Assembly: GCA_023105745.1 (NCBI GenBank)
Contig: JALGQZ010000015.1
Span: forward strand, 2,792,999 to 2,856,998
Direction: 5' to 3'
DNA from: Austropuccinia psidii
Taxonomy: Eukaryota > Basidiomycota > Pucciniomycetes > Pucciniales > Sphaerophragmiaceae
DNA: 64,000 bases
The notes under the pieces are model-generated. The model was not told the DNA's origin, searched no databases, and saw nothing but the letters and a program-made list of their open reading frames with translations. Below are positions 25,721-37,962 of this stretch, piece after piece. Each line of letters opens with the position of its first letter. Position 1 is the first letter of the stretch. The position numbers and the translations under genes were made by a program.

Positions 25721-25748
25721 TGTCACAGGGGCTCTTCTAAGCAAAGAG
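25721..25748 (-). repeat. E4 3' LTR, terminal 28 bp
   Basis: TGTCACAGGGGCTCTTCTAAG is also the beginning (on the plus strand) of the 5' LTR remnant at 43781. It ends in AAGAG, the E3 target duplicate. Confidence 0.85.
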
Positions 25749-27185
25749 TGTCAGGCTGAGTCTATATTGAAGTGGTAATAAGAGTATTTACAACTAGAAT
25801 TATGACTGTGACACATAGAAAATTAATTTAAAAATAAGAGTATTTGGTTTTAAAGATGATTTATAATATAATTAAGGGGTTCTACTATTGAATAATAGTG
25901 GTGGCGAGCGCTATTGAGAACCCAGGGTGCAATCTTACCAGTTGGGTTACTATAATAAGAGTTACAATAATTAAATAAATAATTATACCTGTTTATTACC
26001 CAAGAGTAAAACTGTTTTTGACAGTTTACTACATAGGGTATTCAAGAGCAGGATGAGGAGACAATTCTGGCTGTGAAAAGCCTCCTTTTTATCCTGAAAT
26101 GGGGTGGAAAGGGTGCTAGACCTTTCCACATAGAGGAAGTGAAGATTTTTGACTCTCTAGGACTGACTTGTGGTTTTCAAACAGCCTGTATGCCCTGTAT
26201 TGGGCTCAGATGTGGTTTTGAAACCACATCTGGGCGGTTTTCACCAATACAGGGTGAAAATTTTCATCTGGGGACCTCACATCCTGATTCTGACGTGTAT
26301 GACACGTAGAATGCTGTACAGAAACTGTATGGGACCCCAGTATTGACTGACATATGAGGTATTGAAGTAAAAACATGATTTTTTGTCTATTTGACACCTC
26401 ATATTCATGATTATGGGATATTATCCCATGGTAAGGCTGTATATGACAGCAGGTGGGATTTTGACCTTAAAACAGCCATACCTTTGTCAATTCTTGAGAT
26501 ATCAACCTCAAAATTGGTTCCTTGTGTAGCCCTGTATGTGCTCTACACAATGGTACCTCATTTGACATGGGTATCATGAAATATGGCAAAGTTATCCCAT
26601 GTACAAGAATTTTGTACATTTGCGTGTTTTGGGCAAAAAGCTGTATTGAGCTTGTTTGCCCCATACCTTTTGTTCTAGTTGATCTATGGGGAAATGGATG
26701 ACACCATCAGATAGTCCTGATTGTGCTCTTTCCAAAAATACCCCACTTCAGGTATCCCACACTAAAACTGTAGAAGTTAGATGAGAGGTGAATGTTTTGT
26801 TCACCCTTATTTGGCCTGAAATTGACCATAACTCCAGTAATATTGGTGCTAGCTCAGTTTGGCTGGTACCATTGGATAGCCCTGGCTTAGAGCTTCGTTT
26901 TTAATACCCATTTGATGGGGTTAAGCCTCTCCTTCTAGATTTTAGATGGGAGGTGAAAATTAAGGTTTATGCTCAGCACTAACTTTGAGCAGGAATAACT
27001 TTGTTATTTCTTGTCCTATGGTGATGGGACTTGTATTTTCAGAAAGAGGTGAGTTTCCTCTTTCTTTTGATACCTTTTGAGCTTATTTTGCTCAGCTCCA
27101 TGTTTTGGTGTATCTTGGCTATACCATTGGTTTATGGTATTTTGGCTGTCATGCTTGTGCTCTGGCTTTGAGTCACAGGCTGACA
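25749..27185 (-). repeat. E3 3' LTR
   Basis: 1437 bp with terminal TGTCAG/CTGACA inverted ends. Adjacent on the coding side is the polypurine tract. Confidence 0.9.
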
Positions 27186-27198
27186 TACCCTCCCTCTA
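27186..27198 (-). promoter_or_regulatory. E3 polypurine tract
   Basis: In minus orientation TAGAGGGAGGGTA directly precedes the 3' LTR start TGTCAGCC. Confidence 0.75.
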
Positions 27199-27206
27199 AA
27201 AAAGGC

Positions 27207-28861
27207 TCATAATTGATGAGAATGCTCAGTCCTCCTAGAGGCTCTGAATCTCCTCAGATGAAGGTTCCCATCTGGTATGGCATCCTCTGCCAACCATTTG
27301 TCTTTATCTGCTGTGTGGTTCTTGAATCTGACTAGGTATTGTCTTTGATCTTTCCCATTCAGTCTGATCTTCCTGGCCCTGATGATCTTACTCACAGGTC
27401 CAGGGGAGTCCTTCACTTCCACTATCTCTTGTGGTGTGGGGTTTTTTCTCCTTGAGGGGAATTTGTCCTCCTTTGTCTGGAAGTATGGTTTGACCAAACT
27501 CACTGGAAAGACTGGATGTTTCCTTGAAAACTCCTCAGTGAGTTTGACTTCCACTGCATTTCTTCCTATCAACTTAATGATAGTCAAAGGTCCTACAAAT
27601 TTGTCTCTCATCTTTTTAGGTCCTTTGAGATTGTTGAAGTTCGGTGTAGACACTAGCACCTGGTCCCCTTCCTTGAAGTCAGGTTCCATATGTGATTTGT
27701 CCCACCTCTGCCTATTGTATTCTGTTGCCTCAGCTATGCATTTGGCAGCTGTGTCACAGGCCCTCTTCCACATATCATGGAAGTATTTGGCTGTGGGATG
27801 AATGGTCAGAAGGTTTTTCTTCAAGTGATCCACAGGCAATAGGGGATTCCACCCTTTCTCTACCAAGGCAGGTGTTTTTCCTGTGGTGGAGTGCTGACTT
27901 GTGTTATAAGCCAGTTGGACAGCTGGTAAGAGGGTAACCCAATCATGGGTGTATCCCTCATGGTCCTTGTATTCCATGCCATAGGCACAGAATCTTCTGA
28001 GGATGTCCTCCATTGTTTGGATCATCCTTTCAGCTAGGCCATCTGTTTGTGGATGGTAAGCTGTGGAAAAAGCAAGTTTGGTACCAAGCATGTCATATAA
28101 GTTAGTCCAAAATTCAGATGTGAATTTTGGGTCCCTATCACTAATGATGATTTTAGGGACTCCACAGGTAGATATGATGTTATTCCAAAGCAACAGAGCA
28201 GTATCCATGGCTGTGTCTTCTTTATGGCATGGTAGACACCTCATGCTCTTGCTGAACCTATCAACTATGATCAAACAGGCATTATAGTTTTCTTTTCCCC
28301 CTGGGACAAGTCCTGTTTCCCAGTCCATGTTGATGGTTTCCCATGGGTGTTTGGGTTATTCTATGTGTTGAATCAACCCATACTTCCTCCCATGTTTCCT
28401 ATTTGCCTTTTGGCATCTTTCACAAGTGTTGATGTATTCACTCAACTCTTGTTCCCACGTGGGCCACCAAGCTGTGCTTGCTACCCTCTCTTTGGTCCTG
28501 TCCTCACTCATGTGTCCCATATAAGGGAAGTCATGGCATTCTTGTAGGATCAATGAGATGTGGTCTCTGTCTACCACTGTGAGTGCACTTGTGTGCTTTT
28601 CTCTGTGGTAGAGCAGGCCATCTATAAGAAAAAACTTATTGTCCTTATAGGCCCTCAACCAGGGTTCTTCCAGCTGGGTTTCCAGTTCTGGACTCCTGTA
28701 CTTTTGTTGAACGAGTTGGAGTAGTATGCTACACTGTTTGTGTTTGGCATAAGACTTCTGTACTGCACTGAAGAATTCATTGTGCAGTTCTGAGGAACGT
28801 ATTCCCAGTATGGGAGTTTCTGTCTCTTCTCAGTCAGTGTCTCCACTGTCAAGGGTACCAC
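27207..28861 (-). pseudogene. E3 pol C-terminal part: integrase and chromodomain-like tail
   Basis: Integrase inserts the cDNA into the genome. An HHCC finger is visible in the 28356-28658 frame (QECHDFPYMGHMS ... CERCQKANRK). After an in-frame TAA near 28353 the 373-codon frame continues with the core. It starts [11 protein letters not shown] (first Asp present), then [13 protein letters not shown] (second Asp) and [14 protein letters not shown] (catalytic Glu). The C-terminal end has a chromodomain-like YLVRFKN...[11 protein letters not shown]. Upstream, 28655-28861 is the linker read out of frame after a deletion in the RNase H region. Unlike E1 and E2, the catalytic triad is intact. Confidence 0.85.
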
Positions 28862-28903
28862 TTTCTGGTGCCCATTCAGATATTCTGAAGGTCTTCCTCC
28901 TAT

Positions 28904-31843
28904 CTATTTCGATGAAATGGATAGGGATTTTTGCTGCAACTTCTGGGTCATAAGCTGGATTGCTTTTGACACTGTCCAGTGGCCATCTGCATTGGTATGG
29001 CTTTTACCTTCTTTGTATATAATGGTAATTTTCCCTCTATACTCCTGGATGGCTATTTGCCATCTCAGCATATTTCTATTTGTAGTCTTCATGTTTAGTA
29101 AAGACTTCAAGGCTGTGCAGTCTGTGTAGACTTCAAAGACTGCACCCTCCAAATAATAATGGAGTTTTTCTAGAGCCCAGACTAGACATAGACATTCAGT
29201 CTGGGTGGCCCCATACCTGGCTTCTGAGTCTTTCAGCTGCCTTGAGATGTAGCAAATTACTCCTTCTCTTGGTTCACCATCCACAATTTGTCTTTGGTGA
29301 AGGGCTGCTCCTAGGCCTTGACTGCATGCTGCATCTATATATAGCTTGAATGGTAGTTCAAAGTCAGGTAAGATGAGCACAGGTGCATTAGTGAGTTCAT
29401 ATTTGATCCTCTCATATGCATCCCTCCTTTCCTTGGTTATTTCAAAAACTACATCTTTTGAACATGACTTGTATAAACTACTAGTTATGTGTGCAAAATG
29501 TTTGATATGGTTTCTATAGTATCTAGCAAACCCAAGGAAAGATTGCACCTCTTTGATGCTCTTTGGTACTGGTTTTTGCAGTACTGCTGCTACTTTATTC
29601 TGGTCAATTGCCAGACTAAGACCTGAGACTTTATGTCCTAGAGCCAGTAACTCTTGTTCGCCAAAATTACACTTTTTAAGTGAAATTTTCAGATTTATGG
29701 GTGTGCATTTACTTAGCACTCTGTCTATGTATTGCACATGGTCTTCCCATGTCTCTGAGTATATAATGATATCATCAATATATACTACCATCCAGCCTTC
29801 CAATATTTCATCTTGAAATATTGTGTCCATCATCCTTTGGAAGTGGGCTGGTGCATTCTTGATGCCAAATGGCATTGTGGTGTACTCATATATGCCCATA
29901 TGGCATATTATTCTGAGTAATTTAATGGAGTTTGGTTTAACTCCATTTTGGTGGAAGCCTTTCATACAATCCATCTTGGTTATGTATTTGGCTTTGGCCA
30001 GCTTATCCAACGCATTAGGTATCCTTGGTATAGGGTACCTGTCTGCTTTTGTGTAGTTATTCAGGGCTCTGAAGTCCCCACACAATCTAGACTTGCCATC
30101 ATGCCAGGTGATGAGGACAGGAGTGGTGATTTCCACTATTTCATTATGTCCAATCTTTCTGATAACATCCATGTCCAGGAGTTCGTTGATATGTTTCTCA
30201 ATTTCCTTCCTGGTTTCCAGGCTTGCTGGATAAGGAGGTCTCCTCAGGATAGATGCATAAGGCCTTTCCACATCCAGATATAGTTCTATATCATGGCCTT
30301 TGATCTTGCCTAATGGTTCTTCACCAATGGAAAATGCTGGTCTGTTCTTTCTCAGCATCTTCAGTAAACTTAGTTTTTGTTTACTGGTGAGGGTAGTGCT
30401 AAACTGTCCCTCTCTGAATTCCTTCAGAAGTTCTTCTAGTGGATCTTGAGAAGATATCTGGTATATGTCAAGTGAAAATTTCTTTTCCTTGTTAGTACCA
30501 ATGGTGATGTGCCTATTTTTACTGTTGTAAATGTCTATGTCATACATCCTCTGGTAATCTGTTCCCAGTAAAAATCCTTGGATGTGGGCATCATTAAGCA
30601 CTATAAACTCTGGGTTGAGTCTGATATTACCCTTCCTGTGGGGTATAATTATCTCTTTGATAATTGTCCCAATGGAAGTCATCTTCCCTGATGCACTCTT
30701 GAAGTTCTTTGCCTTAGTGGGCAAGAGCTGGTTTTCCCAGTTTGGGAAGTGGGTATCCAGATAGTTTCTGGCCACTATGGAGCAGTGTGCTCCACTATCA
30801 ATTATCAGTGGGTGCTGAGCATTGTCGATACAAACAGTCATTTTTGTGGCTGTCCCATGTATATATGCCATTCCTTTGGTTGGTGTAACCAGGAATGTTT
30901 GTGCATCTTGTGTGTGTTTGCACAAGTTCTTGTTAGCAGTGTCCTGTGGCATTCCTGCTTCCAACTGTATGTCCTGAATTTCCAGTGGGGTTTCCTCTTG
31001 GTATTCCACTAGAAATTCTTCTCTTGGGTCTTGCTCATCCTCAGATGGTTCTCTGATGGCATCACCCATGGAGTCTGATTCAGAATCCTCTGTTGGAGGT
31101 TCTTCCTCAGGGACTTTCTTTATGGCATAGACTTTCTTCTTTGCCTTTGGACAGTTGTTGGCATAGTGGTCTGTTGAACCACAATTGTGGCAAGAATTCT
31201 TCTTCTTAGCCACTTCTGCCATTTGTTCTCTGGGTTTTTCTTTAAACTCTACCCTGAAAGGTTGTTTCTCTTTGAAACTACTGCTTCTATATGGGGTGAA
31301 TTTCCCTATATTTGTCCTTTTCCTTATGTCTTGTAAGGTGTTGGCAATGTCATCCAGAGTGCAATTTTGGTTGCATCTGCATTTTACTGCATGCTCTAGT
31401 TCTCCTGGCAGTTGTGTCAGAAGTTTGTGATTCCTCATTTGGATGTTCATCTGAGGATCAATAGCTTTAAGTCTTTTAGACTGTCTAATACACCACTCAT
31501 ATGGATCTTTATCCACAGAGTATTTTTCATTCTCAAATGACATGGTCTTTTGCCATATCCAAGTTCCATTACTGTACTTTTGGATGATCTGACTCTTCCA
31601 CCATGGCCAGTTTCTTCTGCCATGGATTTCTTTCATTTCTGTGTACCATATACTTGCATGACCTTTAAATGCAGTATTCAATATAGCAGTAATCCAGTAG
31701 TCTGGTATGCTTGGTACATCAATGAAGAGTCCATTGATATAATCTATGAGTTCCATATGATCATATTCTACTGATCCAGAGAATTTGGGCCAGTTTGAGG
31801 TCTCAGGAAGCTGTTTCAAGGCTTCCTTCTCTGAATAAGACAT
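28904..31843 (-). pseudogene. E3 gag-pol, 979 codons: Gag core, zinc knuckle, protease, RT, RNase H
   Basis: Residues 1-200 form the Gag core, with GHASIWYTEMKEIHG near 61-75. A CCHC knuckle (C218, C221, H226, C231) follows. The protease motif IIDSGAHCSIV is at 347-357. RT runs from about 520 to 780 with MPFGIKNAPAHFQRMM and the active site YIDDII at 688-693. RNase H has LYIDAA near 834 and VYTDCTA near 905. The frame ends early because a small deletion after NADG removes the LSRW motif and shifts frame. A TGA at 31847 separates it from the upstream gag leader in the same frame. It is the longest preserved frame in the window. Confidence 0.9.
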
Positions 31844-31849
31844 GTCATC

Positions 31850-33032
31850 TCAATCCTGGTATTGTGATGGAGATCTTGCCTTATTCAACAACATGGCATC
31901 TGGTTTGATGTCATCTGGTTGATATGGATTCTCCATAGCTTGGCCTTGTGGTTGGGGCTTCAAGCTATGATAGGCATTAAACAATTTGTTAATTTCTTGA
32001 TCCAGACACTCCCTGTCCCTTGTGCTGTGGTGTTGTTTGTCAAAGACTATATTCAGTCTTTTGTTGGTTTCTTCAGAGGCTTTGCTCAGTTGAGCATATC
32101 CTTCTTGAAGATTCTTAACTATTTGTTCTAAGGAGGCTTGAGTTTGTCTCATCCTCTCTTGGCTAGCTTTAATTTCTGCAAACTGCTTTGCAGATTGTTC
32201 AGCATATTGGGACATTTGTAACCACAGTGTATCACTGTTGATGTTACTCTCAGATGTGACAATGTTATTTTCAGTCTGAGTGGGGGTAATGTTTCTATTA
32301 CTAGGACTACTGATTCTAGAGTGGTTTACAGCTACTTCTGGTTCTTGTGTACTTCTTTTACCAAATCTAACAGCTTCTGGATCATGGGGTCTGGCTCTTT
32401 CCTCCTCTGGTTGAAGGAGGCTTTGTTCTTGCCCTTGTTTCCCTGTCTTCTCCTGGAAACTTCCTGGAATTGTGAATAATGGTGACTCTTGGCCACTGAT
32501 CTGCTGGTTTCTGAATGGTGTGAAGCCACTGGAGAGCTGATTTGGCCTGCTCCTTTTGAACCTGAAGGAATCTGAGTAGGCCCTGTCTGGGTTAACTGTT
32601 CTTCTATTGCTAGGATAGTGGCTTGATTCTCCCTTATCCTCTGTGCCCTTGCCTCCAGGAGTCTGTGCTGCCTGGTAGGATTCCAACCCTTGGTGATTAC
32701 CATAAGGCCTTTGAAGTCTATCTCTTTGAGACAGATCTTCTGGAAACTTGATCCCAGTTCTGCCCAGTGAGTTGCTAGGTTGAACCTCTTGTTGTCCATG
32801 CTCAATTGAAATAAATCTTTGAGGAGTTGGTGGATCTGAAGAACTTGATCCATATCTTTCCAGTCCTCTGGTTTGAGGTTTCTGTTGAATTGGAGTGTGA
32901 ATGGCAAGGTTGATATTATCTCCCTCATTGTTTTGCCATCCACCACTGTGTCCAAGGTGTCTTCTTTCAGGTCTTCTGGTTCTGGACAATCCTTCTCTGT
33001 CCTCTGGCTGGTTCCTTTGGAAGCCAAGGTCT
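31850..33032 (-). pseudogene. E3 gag leader region with two overlapping reading frames
   Basis: Two long frames share this DNA. One, 400 codons (31850-33052), is in frame with gag-pol. Its second half has a coiled coil with EQIVKNLQEGYAQLSKASEE, while its first half is a low-complexity Arg/Gln/Ser mix. The other, 244 codons (32332-33066), is a compact helical-looking protein with PEDWKDMDQVLQIHQLLKDL and RLLEARAQRIRENQATI, ending in a Lys-rich tail. The second looks like the genuine product for 32332-33032, with a change of frame near 32340. The leader exon upstream would splice into it in frame. Confidence 0.6.
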
Positions 33033-33100
33033 CTGAGGTATGCAGGGGACATATCAGTGTTTGCAAGCAGTCAAAAACCTTATGTTCTTAGGGTATTTAC
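33033..33100 (-). other. putative 68-nt intron in E3 gag leader
   Basis: On the minus strand the donor is AAAG/GTAAAT and the acceptor ACCTCAG. A CTGAT sits upstream of the acceptor as a branch-point candidate. Splicing carries one base over and enters exactly the 244-codon frame, skipping the stop at 33054. The frame arithmetic is checked; use of the intron is inferred. Confidence 0.55.
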
Positions 33101-33401
33101 CTTTGACTGTGCCTTGTACAAATTTGTTATCTGCTGATTTGGGCAGTTTGCCTTTGGAGGTTACAACTGGGTTAATAATTGTAATCTTCCCTGTACAAGT
33201 GGTCAAGGTGGGTTTACCTTGTATTGAAGCAGAGTTTCGTGGTTTTCTACTCCTCTGAGTGGCTATTGGTGTCCACTTTTTTGCTGTAATGAGGCCTTCA
33301 ATAAGTTTTTTCCCCTTTCCCTTGCTGCCCTCTGGTTCTGAGGGTGTCACTGGTATGTTGGCCTGTGACTGGGTCTCAAGTGGTATGAAATTTTCTTCCA
33401 C
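33101..33401 (-). pseudogene. E3 gag leader exon
   Basis: The frame starts with Met at 33401 and gives about 100 basic residues rich in Lys, Thr, Pro and Gly (KGKGKKLIEG, TCTGKITIINPV). It reads through the donor to a stop at 33054 if unspliced. I recognise no domain. It is an element-encoded leader by position. Confidence 0.5.
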
Positions 33402-33975
33402 TGAATCAAACAGGAAAAAGAGGACTTATGTCAGTTAAGACTTCTTAAAAGGCTGGTTTTGCACGTCTAAGAATGGCCTCTGGGCTTGTATATTATTACA
33501 ATATGCCCTTGTATTATGACAATGTAATTGAATTAACAATTCCACGTCAAAACATACAGCTTACTGATATGTGGTATACTGTTTGTATACCAATATCTCA
33601 CAGAATACTTGTATTTAGCAAGTATACTCTGTCAAAGATGGTGTATTACAGGGTAATTGAGTTAACAATGTACCCAAACACGCCTCAACTGTTGGTTTAT
33701 CAGTATGAGCTGTCTCAAGTCAATTAAGAATCAGGACTGTATCAGTGGCTTAAAGTGTTTTTATATACAAAACACGCCAAAAATACTGGTCTTGTGGTTA
33801 TTAGCCACTTGACAAAATACTCTTTAAAATATGAGTATAATAAGAATTAAAAGAAATATATATATAAAATATATATTTCAAAAGGAAAAAATGACGCCTA
33901 ACAAAAGATAAAAAAGAGAAAACACTTACTTGTAAAGGTCCAAAATAAGTCAAAAACATGGCCAGGCCCCCAAAA
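33402..33975 (-). other. E3 untranslated leader
   Basis: AT-rich stretch between the 5' LTR and the leader exon, with no supported gene. Next to the LTR, minus orientation reads TTTTGGGGGCCTGGCC, a possible primer-binding site with TGG near the edge. tRNA not assigned. Confidence 0.5.
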
Positions 33976-35413
33976 TGTCAGGCTGAGTCTATATTGAAGT
34001 GGTAATAAGAGTATTTACAACTAGAATTATGACTGTGACACGTAGAAAATCAATTTAAAAATAAGAGTATTGGGTTTTAAAGATGATTTATAATATAATT
34101 AAGGGGTTCTACTATTGAATAATAGTGGTGGTGAGCGCTATTGAGAACCCAGGGTGCAATCTTACCAGTTGGGTTACTATAATAAGAGTTACAATAATTA
34201 AATAAATAATTATACCTGTTTATTACCCAAGAGTAAAACTGTTTTTGACAGTTTACTACGTAGGGTATTCAAGAGAAGGATGAGGAGACAATTCTGGCTG
34301 TGAAAAGCCTCCTTTTTATCCTGAAATGGGGTGGAAAGGGTGCTAGACCTTTCCATGTAGAGGAAGTGAAGATTTTTGACTCTCTAGGACTGACTTGTGG
34401 TTTTCAAACAGCCTTTATGCCCTGTATTGGGCTCAGATGTGGTTTTGAAACCACATCTGGGCGGTTTTCACCAATACAGGGTGAAAATTTTCATCTGGGG
34501 ACCTCACAGCCTGATTCTGACGTGTATGACGCGTAGAATGCTGTACAGAAACTGTATGGGACCCCAGTATTGACTGACATATGAGGTATTGAAGTAAAAA
34601 CATTATTTTTTGTCTATTTGACACCTCATATTCATGATTATGGGATATTATCCCATGGTAAGGCTGTATATGACAGCAGGTGGGATTTTGACCTTAAAAC
34701 AGCCATAAATTTGTCAATTATTGAGATATCAACCTCAAAGTTGGTTCAGTGTGTAGCCCTGTATGTGCTCTACACAATGGTACCTCATTTGATATGGGTA
34801 TCATTAAATATGGCAAAGTTATCCCATGTACAAGAATTTTGTACATTTGCGTGTTTTGGGCAAAAAGCTGGATTGAGCTTGTTTGCCCCATACCTTTTGT
34901 TCTAGTTGAGCTATGGGGAAATGGATGGCACAATCAGATAGCCCTGATTTTGCGCTTTCCAAAAATACCCCACTTCAGGTATCCCACACTAAAACTGTAG
35001 AAGTTAGATGAGAGGTGAATGTTTTGTTCACCCTTATTTGGCCTGAAATTGACCATAACTCCAGTAATATTGCTGCTAGCTCAGTTTTGCTGGTACCATT
35101 GGATAGCCCTGGCTTAGAGCTTCATTTTGAATACCCATCTGATGGGGTTAAGCCTCTACTTCTAGATTTTAGATGAGAGGTCAAAATTAAGGTTTATGCT
35201 CAGCACTAACTTTGAGCAGGAATAACTTTGTTATTTCTTGTCCTATGGTGATGGGACTTGTATTTTCAGAAAGAGGTGAGTTTCCTTTTGCTTTTGATAC
35301 CTTTTGAGCTCATTTGGCTCAGCTCCATGTTTTGGTGGTATCTTGGCTATACCATTGATTTATGGTATTTTGGCTGTCATGCTTGTGCTCTGGTTTTGAG
35401 TCACAGGCTGACA
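33976..35413 (-). repeat. E3 5' LTR
   Basis: 1438 bp, with the same ends as the 3' LTR and very few visible differences. Frames inside it (34300-34536, 34618-34905) recur in the other two copies and are not genes. Confidence 0.9.
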
Positions 35414-36121
35414 AAGAGGGCCTGGAGCTCAGTAAACTGGGACTCACCTATGGAGGGCTCAAGATATGGTAAGAAACGAATGCAATGAGTAGTGTTAAGA
35501 GATTAATTACTGAATAAAATAGTATAAGGGAAGCAGCAACAAATAATAAGAGTAAGAATAAAAGAGCCAACCACAAAAAAGTCCAAGTCCACTGTTTCAA
35601 CCTGTCAGAATGGAAAGAGAAGGGTTAATGAGGATATTCCCACCCAACTCATACTGTACAGGTGAAGAAAGAAGAAGGCAAAGACTAATTTAAAATTAAA
35701 TAATTATAATAATCAAAATAAGGATAAGAATAATTCTAAAATAATAAATAAACTAAATTAATTAACTGGGGAAAAATCTGCAGGGGGCAGAAAGAGGGGC
35801 TGGTATATGTGAGAATCACCAGCCCTGATCCAGACAGAGAATTTTTATGAGAAGATTAGATGATTGAATTGAGTCTGGACAGTACATGGAGTGGTGGTAT
35901 TGAGTGATCATACAGTTTGGAAATGGTGTATCCAAACTGTATTGGGTAATTCCAACCTGTACAAGTATTGACAGACGGTATTGATGAACCAGACTGTATG
36001 CATGTTTCAGCAAGGAAGATTGCTGAAGATGAATGCTGATACACACAGTGGATTTGCTGGTTTGAGCTGCTTGAGTGGGTGTACGTATGAATTCCCTTAC
36101 CCCTGATGAGTGGTTGTTACA
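35414..36121 (-). repeat. E4 3' LTR, main part
   Basis: Continues from AAGAGGGCCTGGAGCTCAG, which lines up with AAGAGGGCCTGCAACTCAG in the 5' remnant. It ends at GTTGTTACA at 36121; in coding orientation this is the TGTAAC start. Confidence 0.85.
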
Positions 36122-36134
36122 GTATCCCCCTCTT
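36122..36134 (-). promoter_or_regulatory. E4 polypurine tract
   Basis: Minus-strand AAGAGGGGGATAC lies immediately before TGTAACAACC. Confidence 0.8.
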
Positions 36135-37962
36135 GAAACTGGTGGGCTCCTGAACACCATAATAACCTGCCACTGTTGAGTGGCATCTCGATATCCCCAC
36201 ATTTTTTCAAAAAAATTCTTTTTAATTATCTTTTTCCTCTTGACTATTATCCTGAAAATCCCCTTTCCTATCTTCCCTCTCAAATTGATTTGAATTCCCC
36301 CCTTTTTAACTTGAGTAAGTTTTTCCACTTCAAAATATGCTTTTTTCTTCTTTTGATTCAGTCAGTCCTTCCTTTCACATCTTGGCCCTGGGTTGTATCC
36401 CAAAATGAGTTCCATTGGGCTCTTCTACTCAAAAATTGATGAACATTGAGTATCTGATTGTATATCTCATTTGTCAAGGGCCAACCTGATGTTGGGCGCT
36501 TCCTTGCCTTGGAAGAATCTTCAAGGGGTTCTTGTCCCCAATAACCTTGGAAGTTCCTCAATATCTGGTCTTGAATCTCTTTTGGCCTTACCATACCTTT
36601 GGGTCTTGACCCTTCCTATGGTCATTCTTGATGGAAATTAAATTCATGGCCCTTTTGGCCTTTTCTGGGTCTTGGGTGTATTTCTTGATTTAATATATTT
36701 ATGGCCTTTTTTGGCCATTTGGGATTCTTGGGGTCTTATAGTTCGTGGTCCGTACGCTGCTGTCTTCTGTCTGCGGTCCGTGGGGGCTCTTGGAGGCCAC
36801 CTGGGCCCAATTTTTCTGGGGACCCAGGGGTTCCATGGAACCAAAAAGTGCCCCATGGCCTGGACCCATTGAGAGGGTCCAGGGCCATCAAAATCCTGGC
36901 CTCCCCAGAGTTGCAGGGGAGGTACTGGGTGATGTCTTAAGCCCCAAAGGGGTCTTGATCCATCACCTTGGAGGCTTTAAGGGGGGACCATAACTGCGTT
37001 ATGGCCCCATTTCCTTGAGTTAATTTTTTTGGGCTTGAAGTGGACTGATTCTGACATGCTGAATCTTCTGCTTGCATATTCTCAGCCATGAGTTCCAAAC
37101 CGACTGAACTCACTGAATCTTCCCCTTCTGCACCGCCACCATCTGTCCTTTGTGGTTCTGGCGTCCTCAGTTGATTGGCTTCACCCTCAATGGCTGCAGA
37201 GCTTGCTTTCTATGAAGATGAGTTGATTAATTCCTTCCAAACAACTTTGATGATTTGGGTAGAGATAACTAGTTTCTTTGTTCTTGTTTGTGTTTGGTTT
37301 GCCTTTCATCCCCACTCTTATTGCTACTAAATATATAAAAGATGAAAATAAATGGAACATCCCAACACATAGTTTGGGAGGGGATGCTGCTGCTTAAAGG
37401 TTAAAGAAATAAAATAAAATATACAAGTAAAGAGAAAGAAAGAAATGAAAAATAAATAAGAGAAAAAGAGAGTAGAGAAACCGAATTAAAGAAACTCCTG
37501 ATGGTTTCTCCTTCTTGTAGTGAGTTGCTTGCTTTTGGCCAAGAAGTGTCCAAAAAATGAAAACCAAGCATTTGATGCTCACAGAGTGGCCAAGGTTATG
37601 TTTTACAAGATATAGACCTCTCAGGGATTCATACCAGAAGATGGAGCTTTTTTTCATAACTTCCACTCCTCACCAAGCACCATCAACAGATAACTTTGCC
37701 ATAATTGAACTTGAATTAATGAATATCTTGAATAATTATTAATGGCATAAGCTGGAAAGAATAGAAAACGAAAGATAAAAAGAAAGAAGGAATTTGGCCA
37801 TATCTTGAAGAAAGGTCCAAATTTGAGGGTATTGATGTTGCAAGGCCTTCTGAATCTGTCTAAAAGATTGAAAAGTTCTCACAAAGTGGCCAAGGTGATT
37901 CTTACAACAACATTTGGGTAGAATACCCCCTTAAAGGTGCATGCCAGCAGAGGAACTTACTT
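36135..37962 (-). other. E4 3' untranslated region
   Basis: 1.8 kb between the chromodomain stop and the polypurine tract, unusually long. It holds a GC-richer island at about 36730-37000 and an imperfect direct repeat. A SINE, another insertion or captured DNA is possible. No gene supported. Confidence 0.5.

Larger units (their letters stand above)
25749..35413 (-). mobile_element. E3: young minus-strand Ty3/gypsy retrotransposon nested in the E4 3' LTR
   Basis: Direct LTRs of 1437 and 1438 bp start TGTCAGGCTGAG and end AGGCTGACA on the plus strand. A 5-bp duplication AAGAG flanks it (25744-25748 and 35414-35418). The LTRs look almost identical by eye, with a few substitutions in the first 110 bp. 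The 6.8-kb interior encodes leader gag exons, a 979-codon gag-pol frame and integrase. Few disabling changes are seen: two in-frame stops, one small deletion, and the leader frame change. It is the most recent full element here, and its family also left solo LTR S2. Confidence 0.9.

Noticed and set aside
34618..34905. 95-codon frame and similar frames in the E3 LTRs
   Set aside because: Present in all three E3-family LTRs in both orientations, with no conserved start and no known domain.
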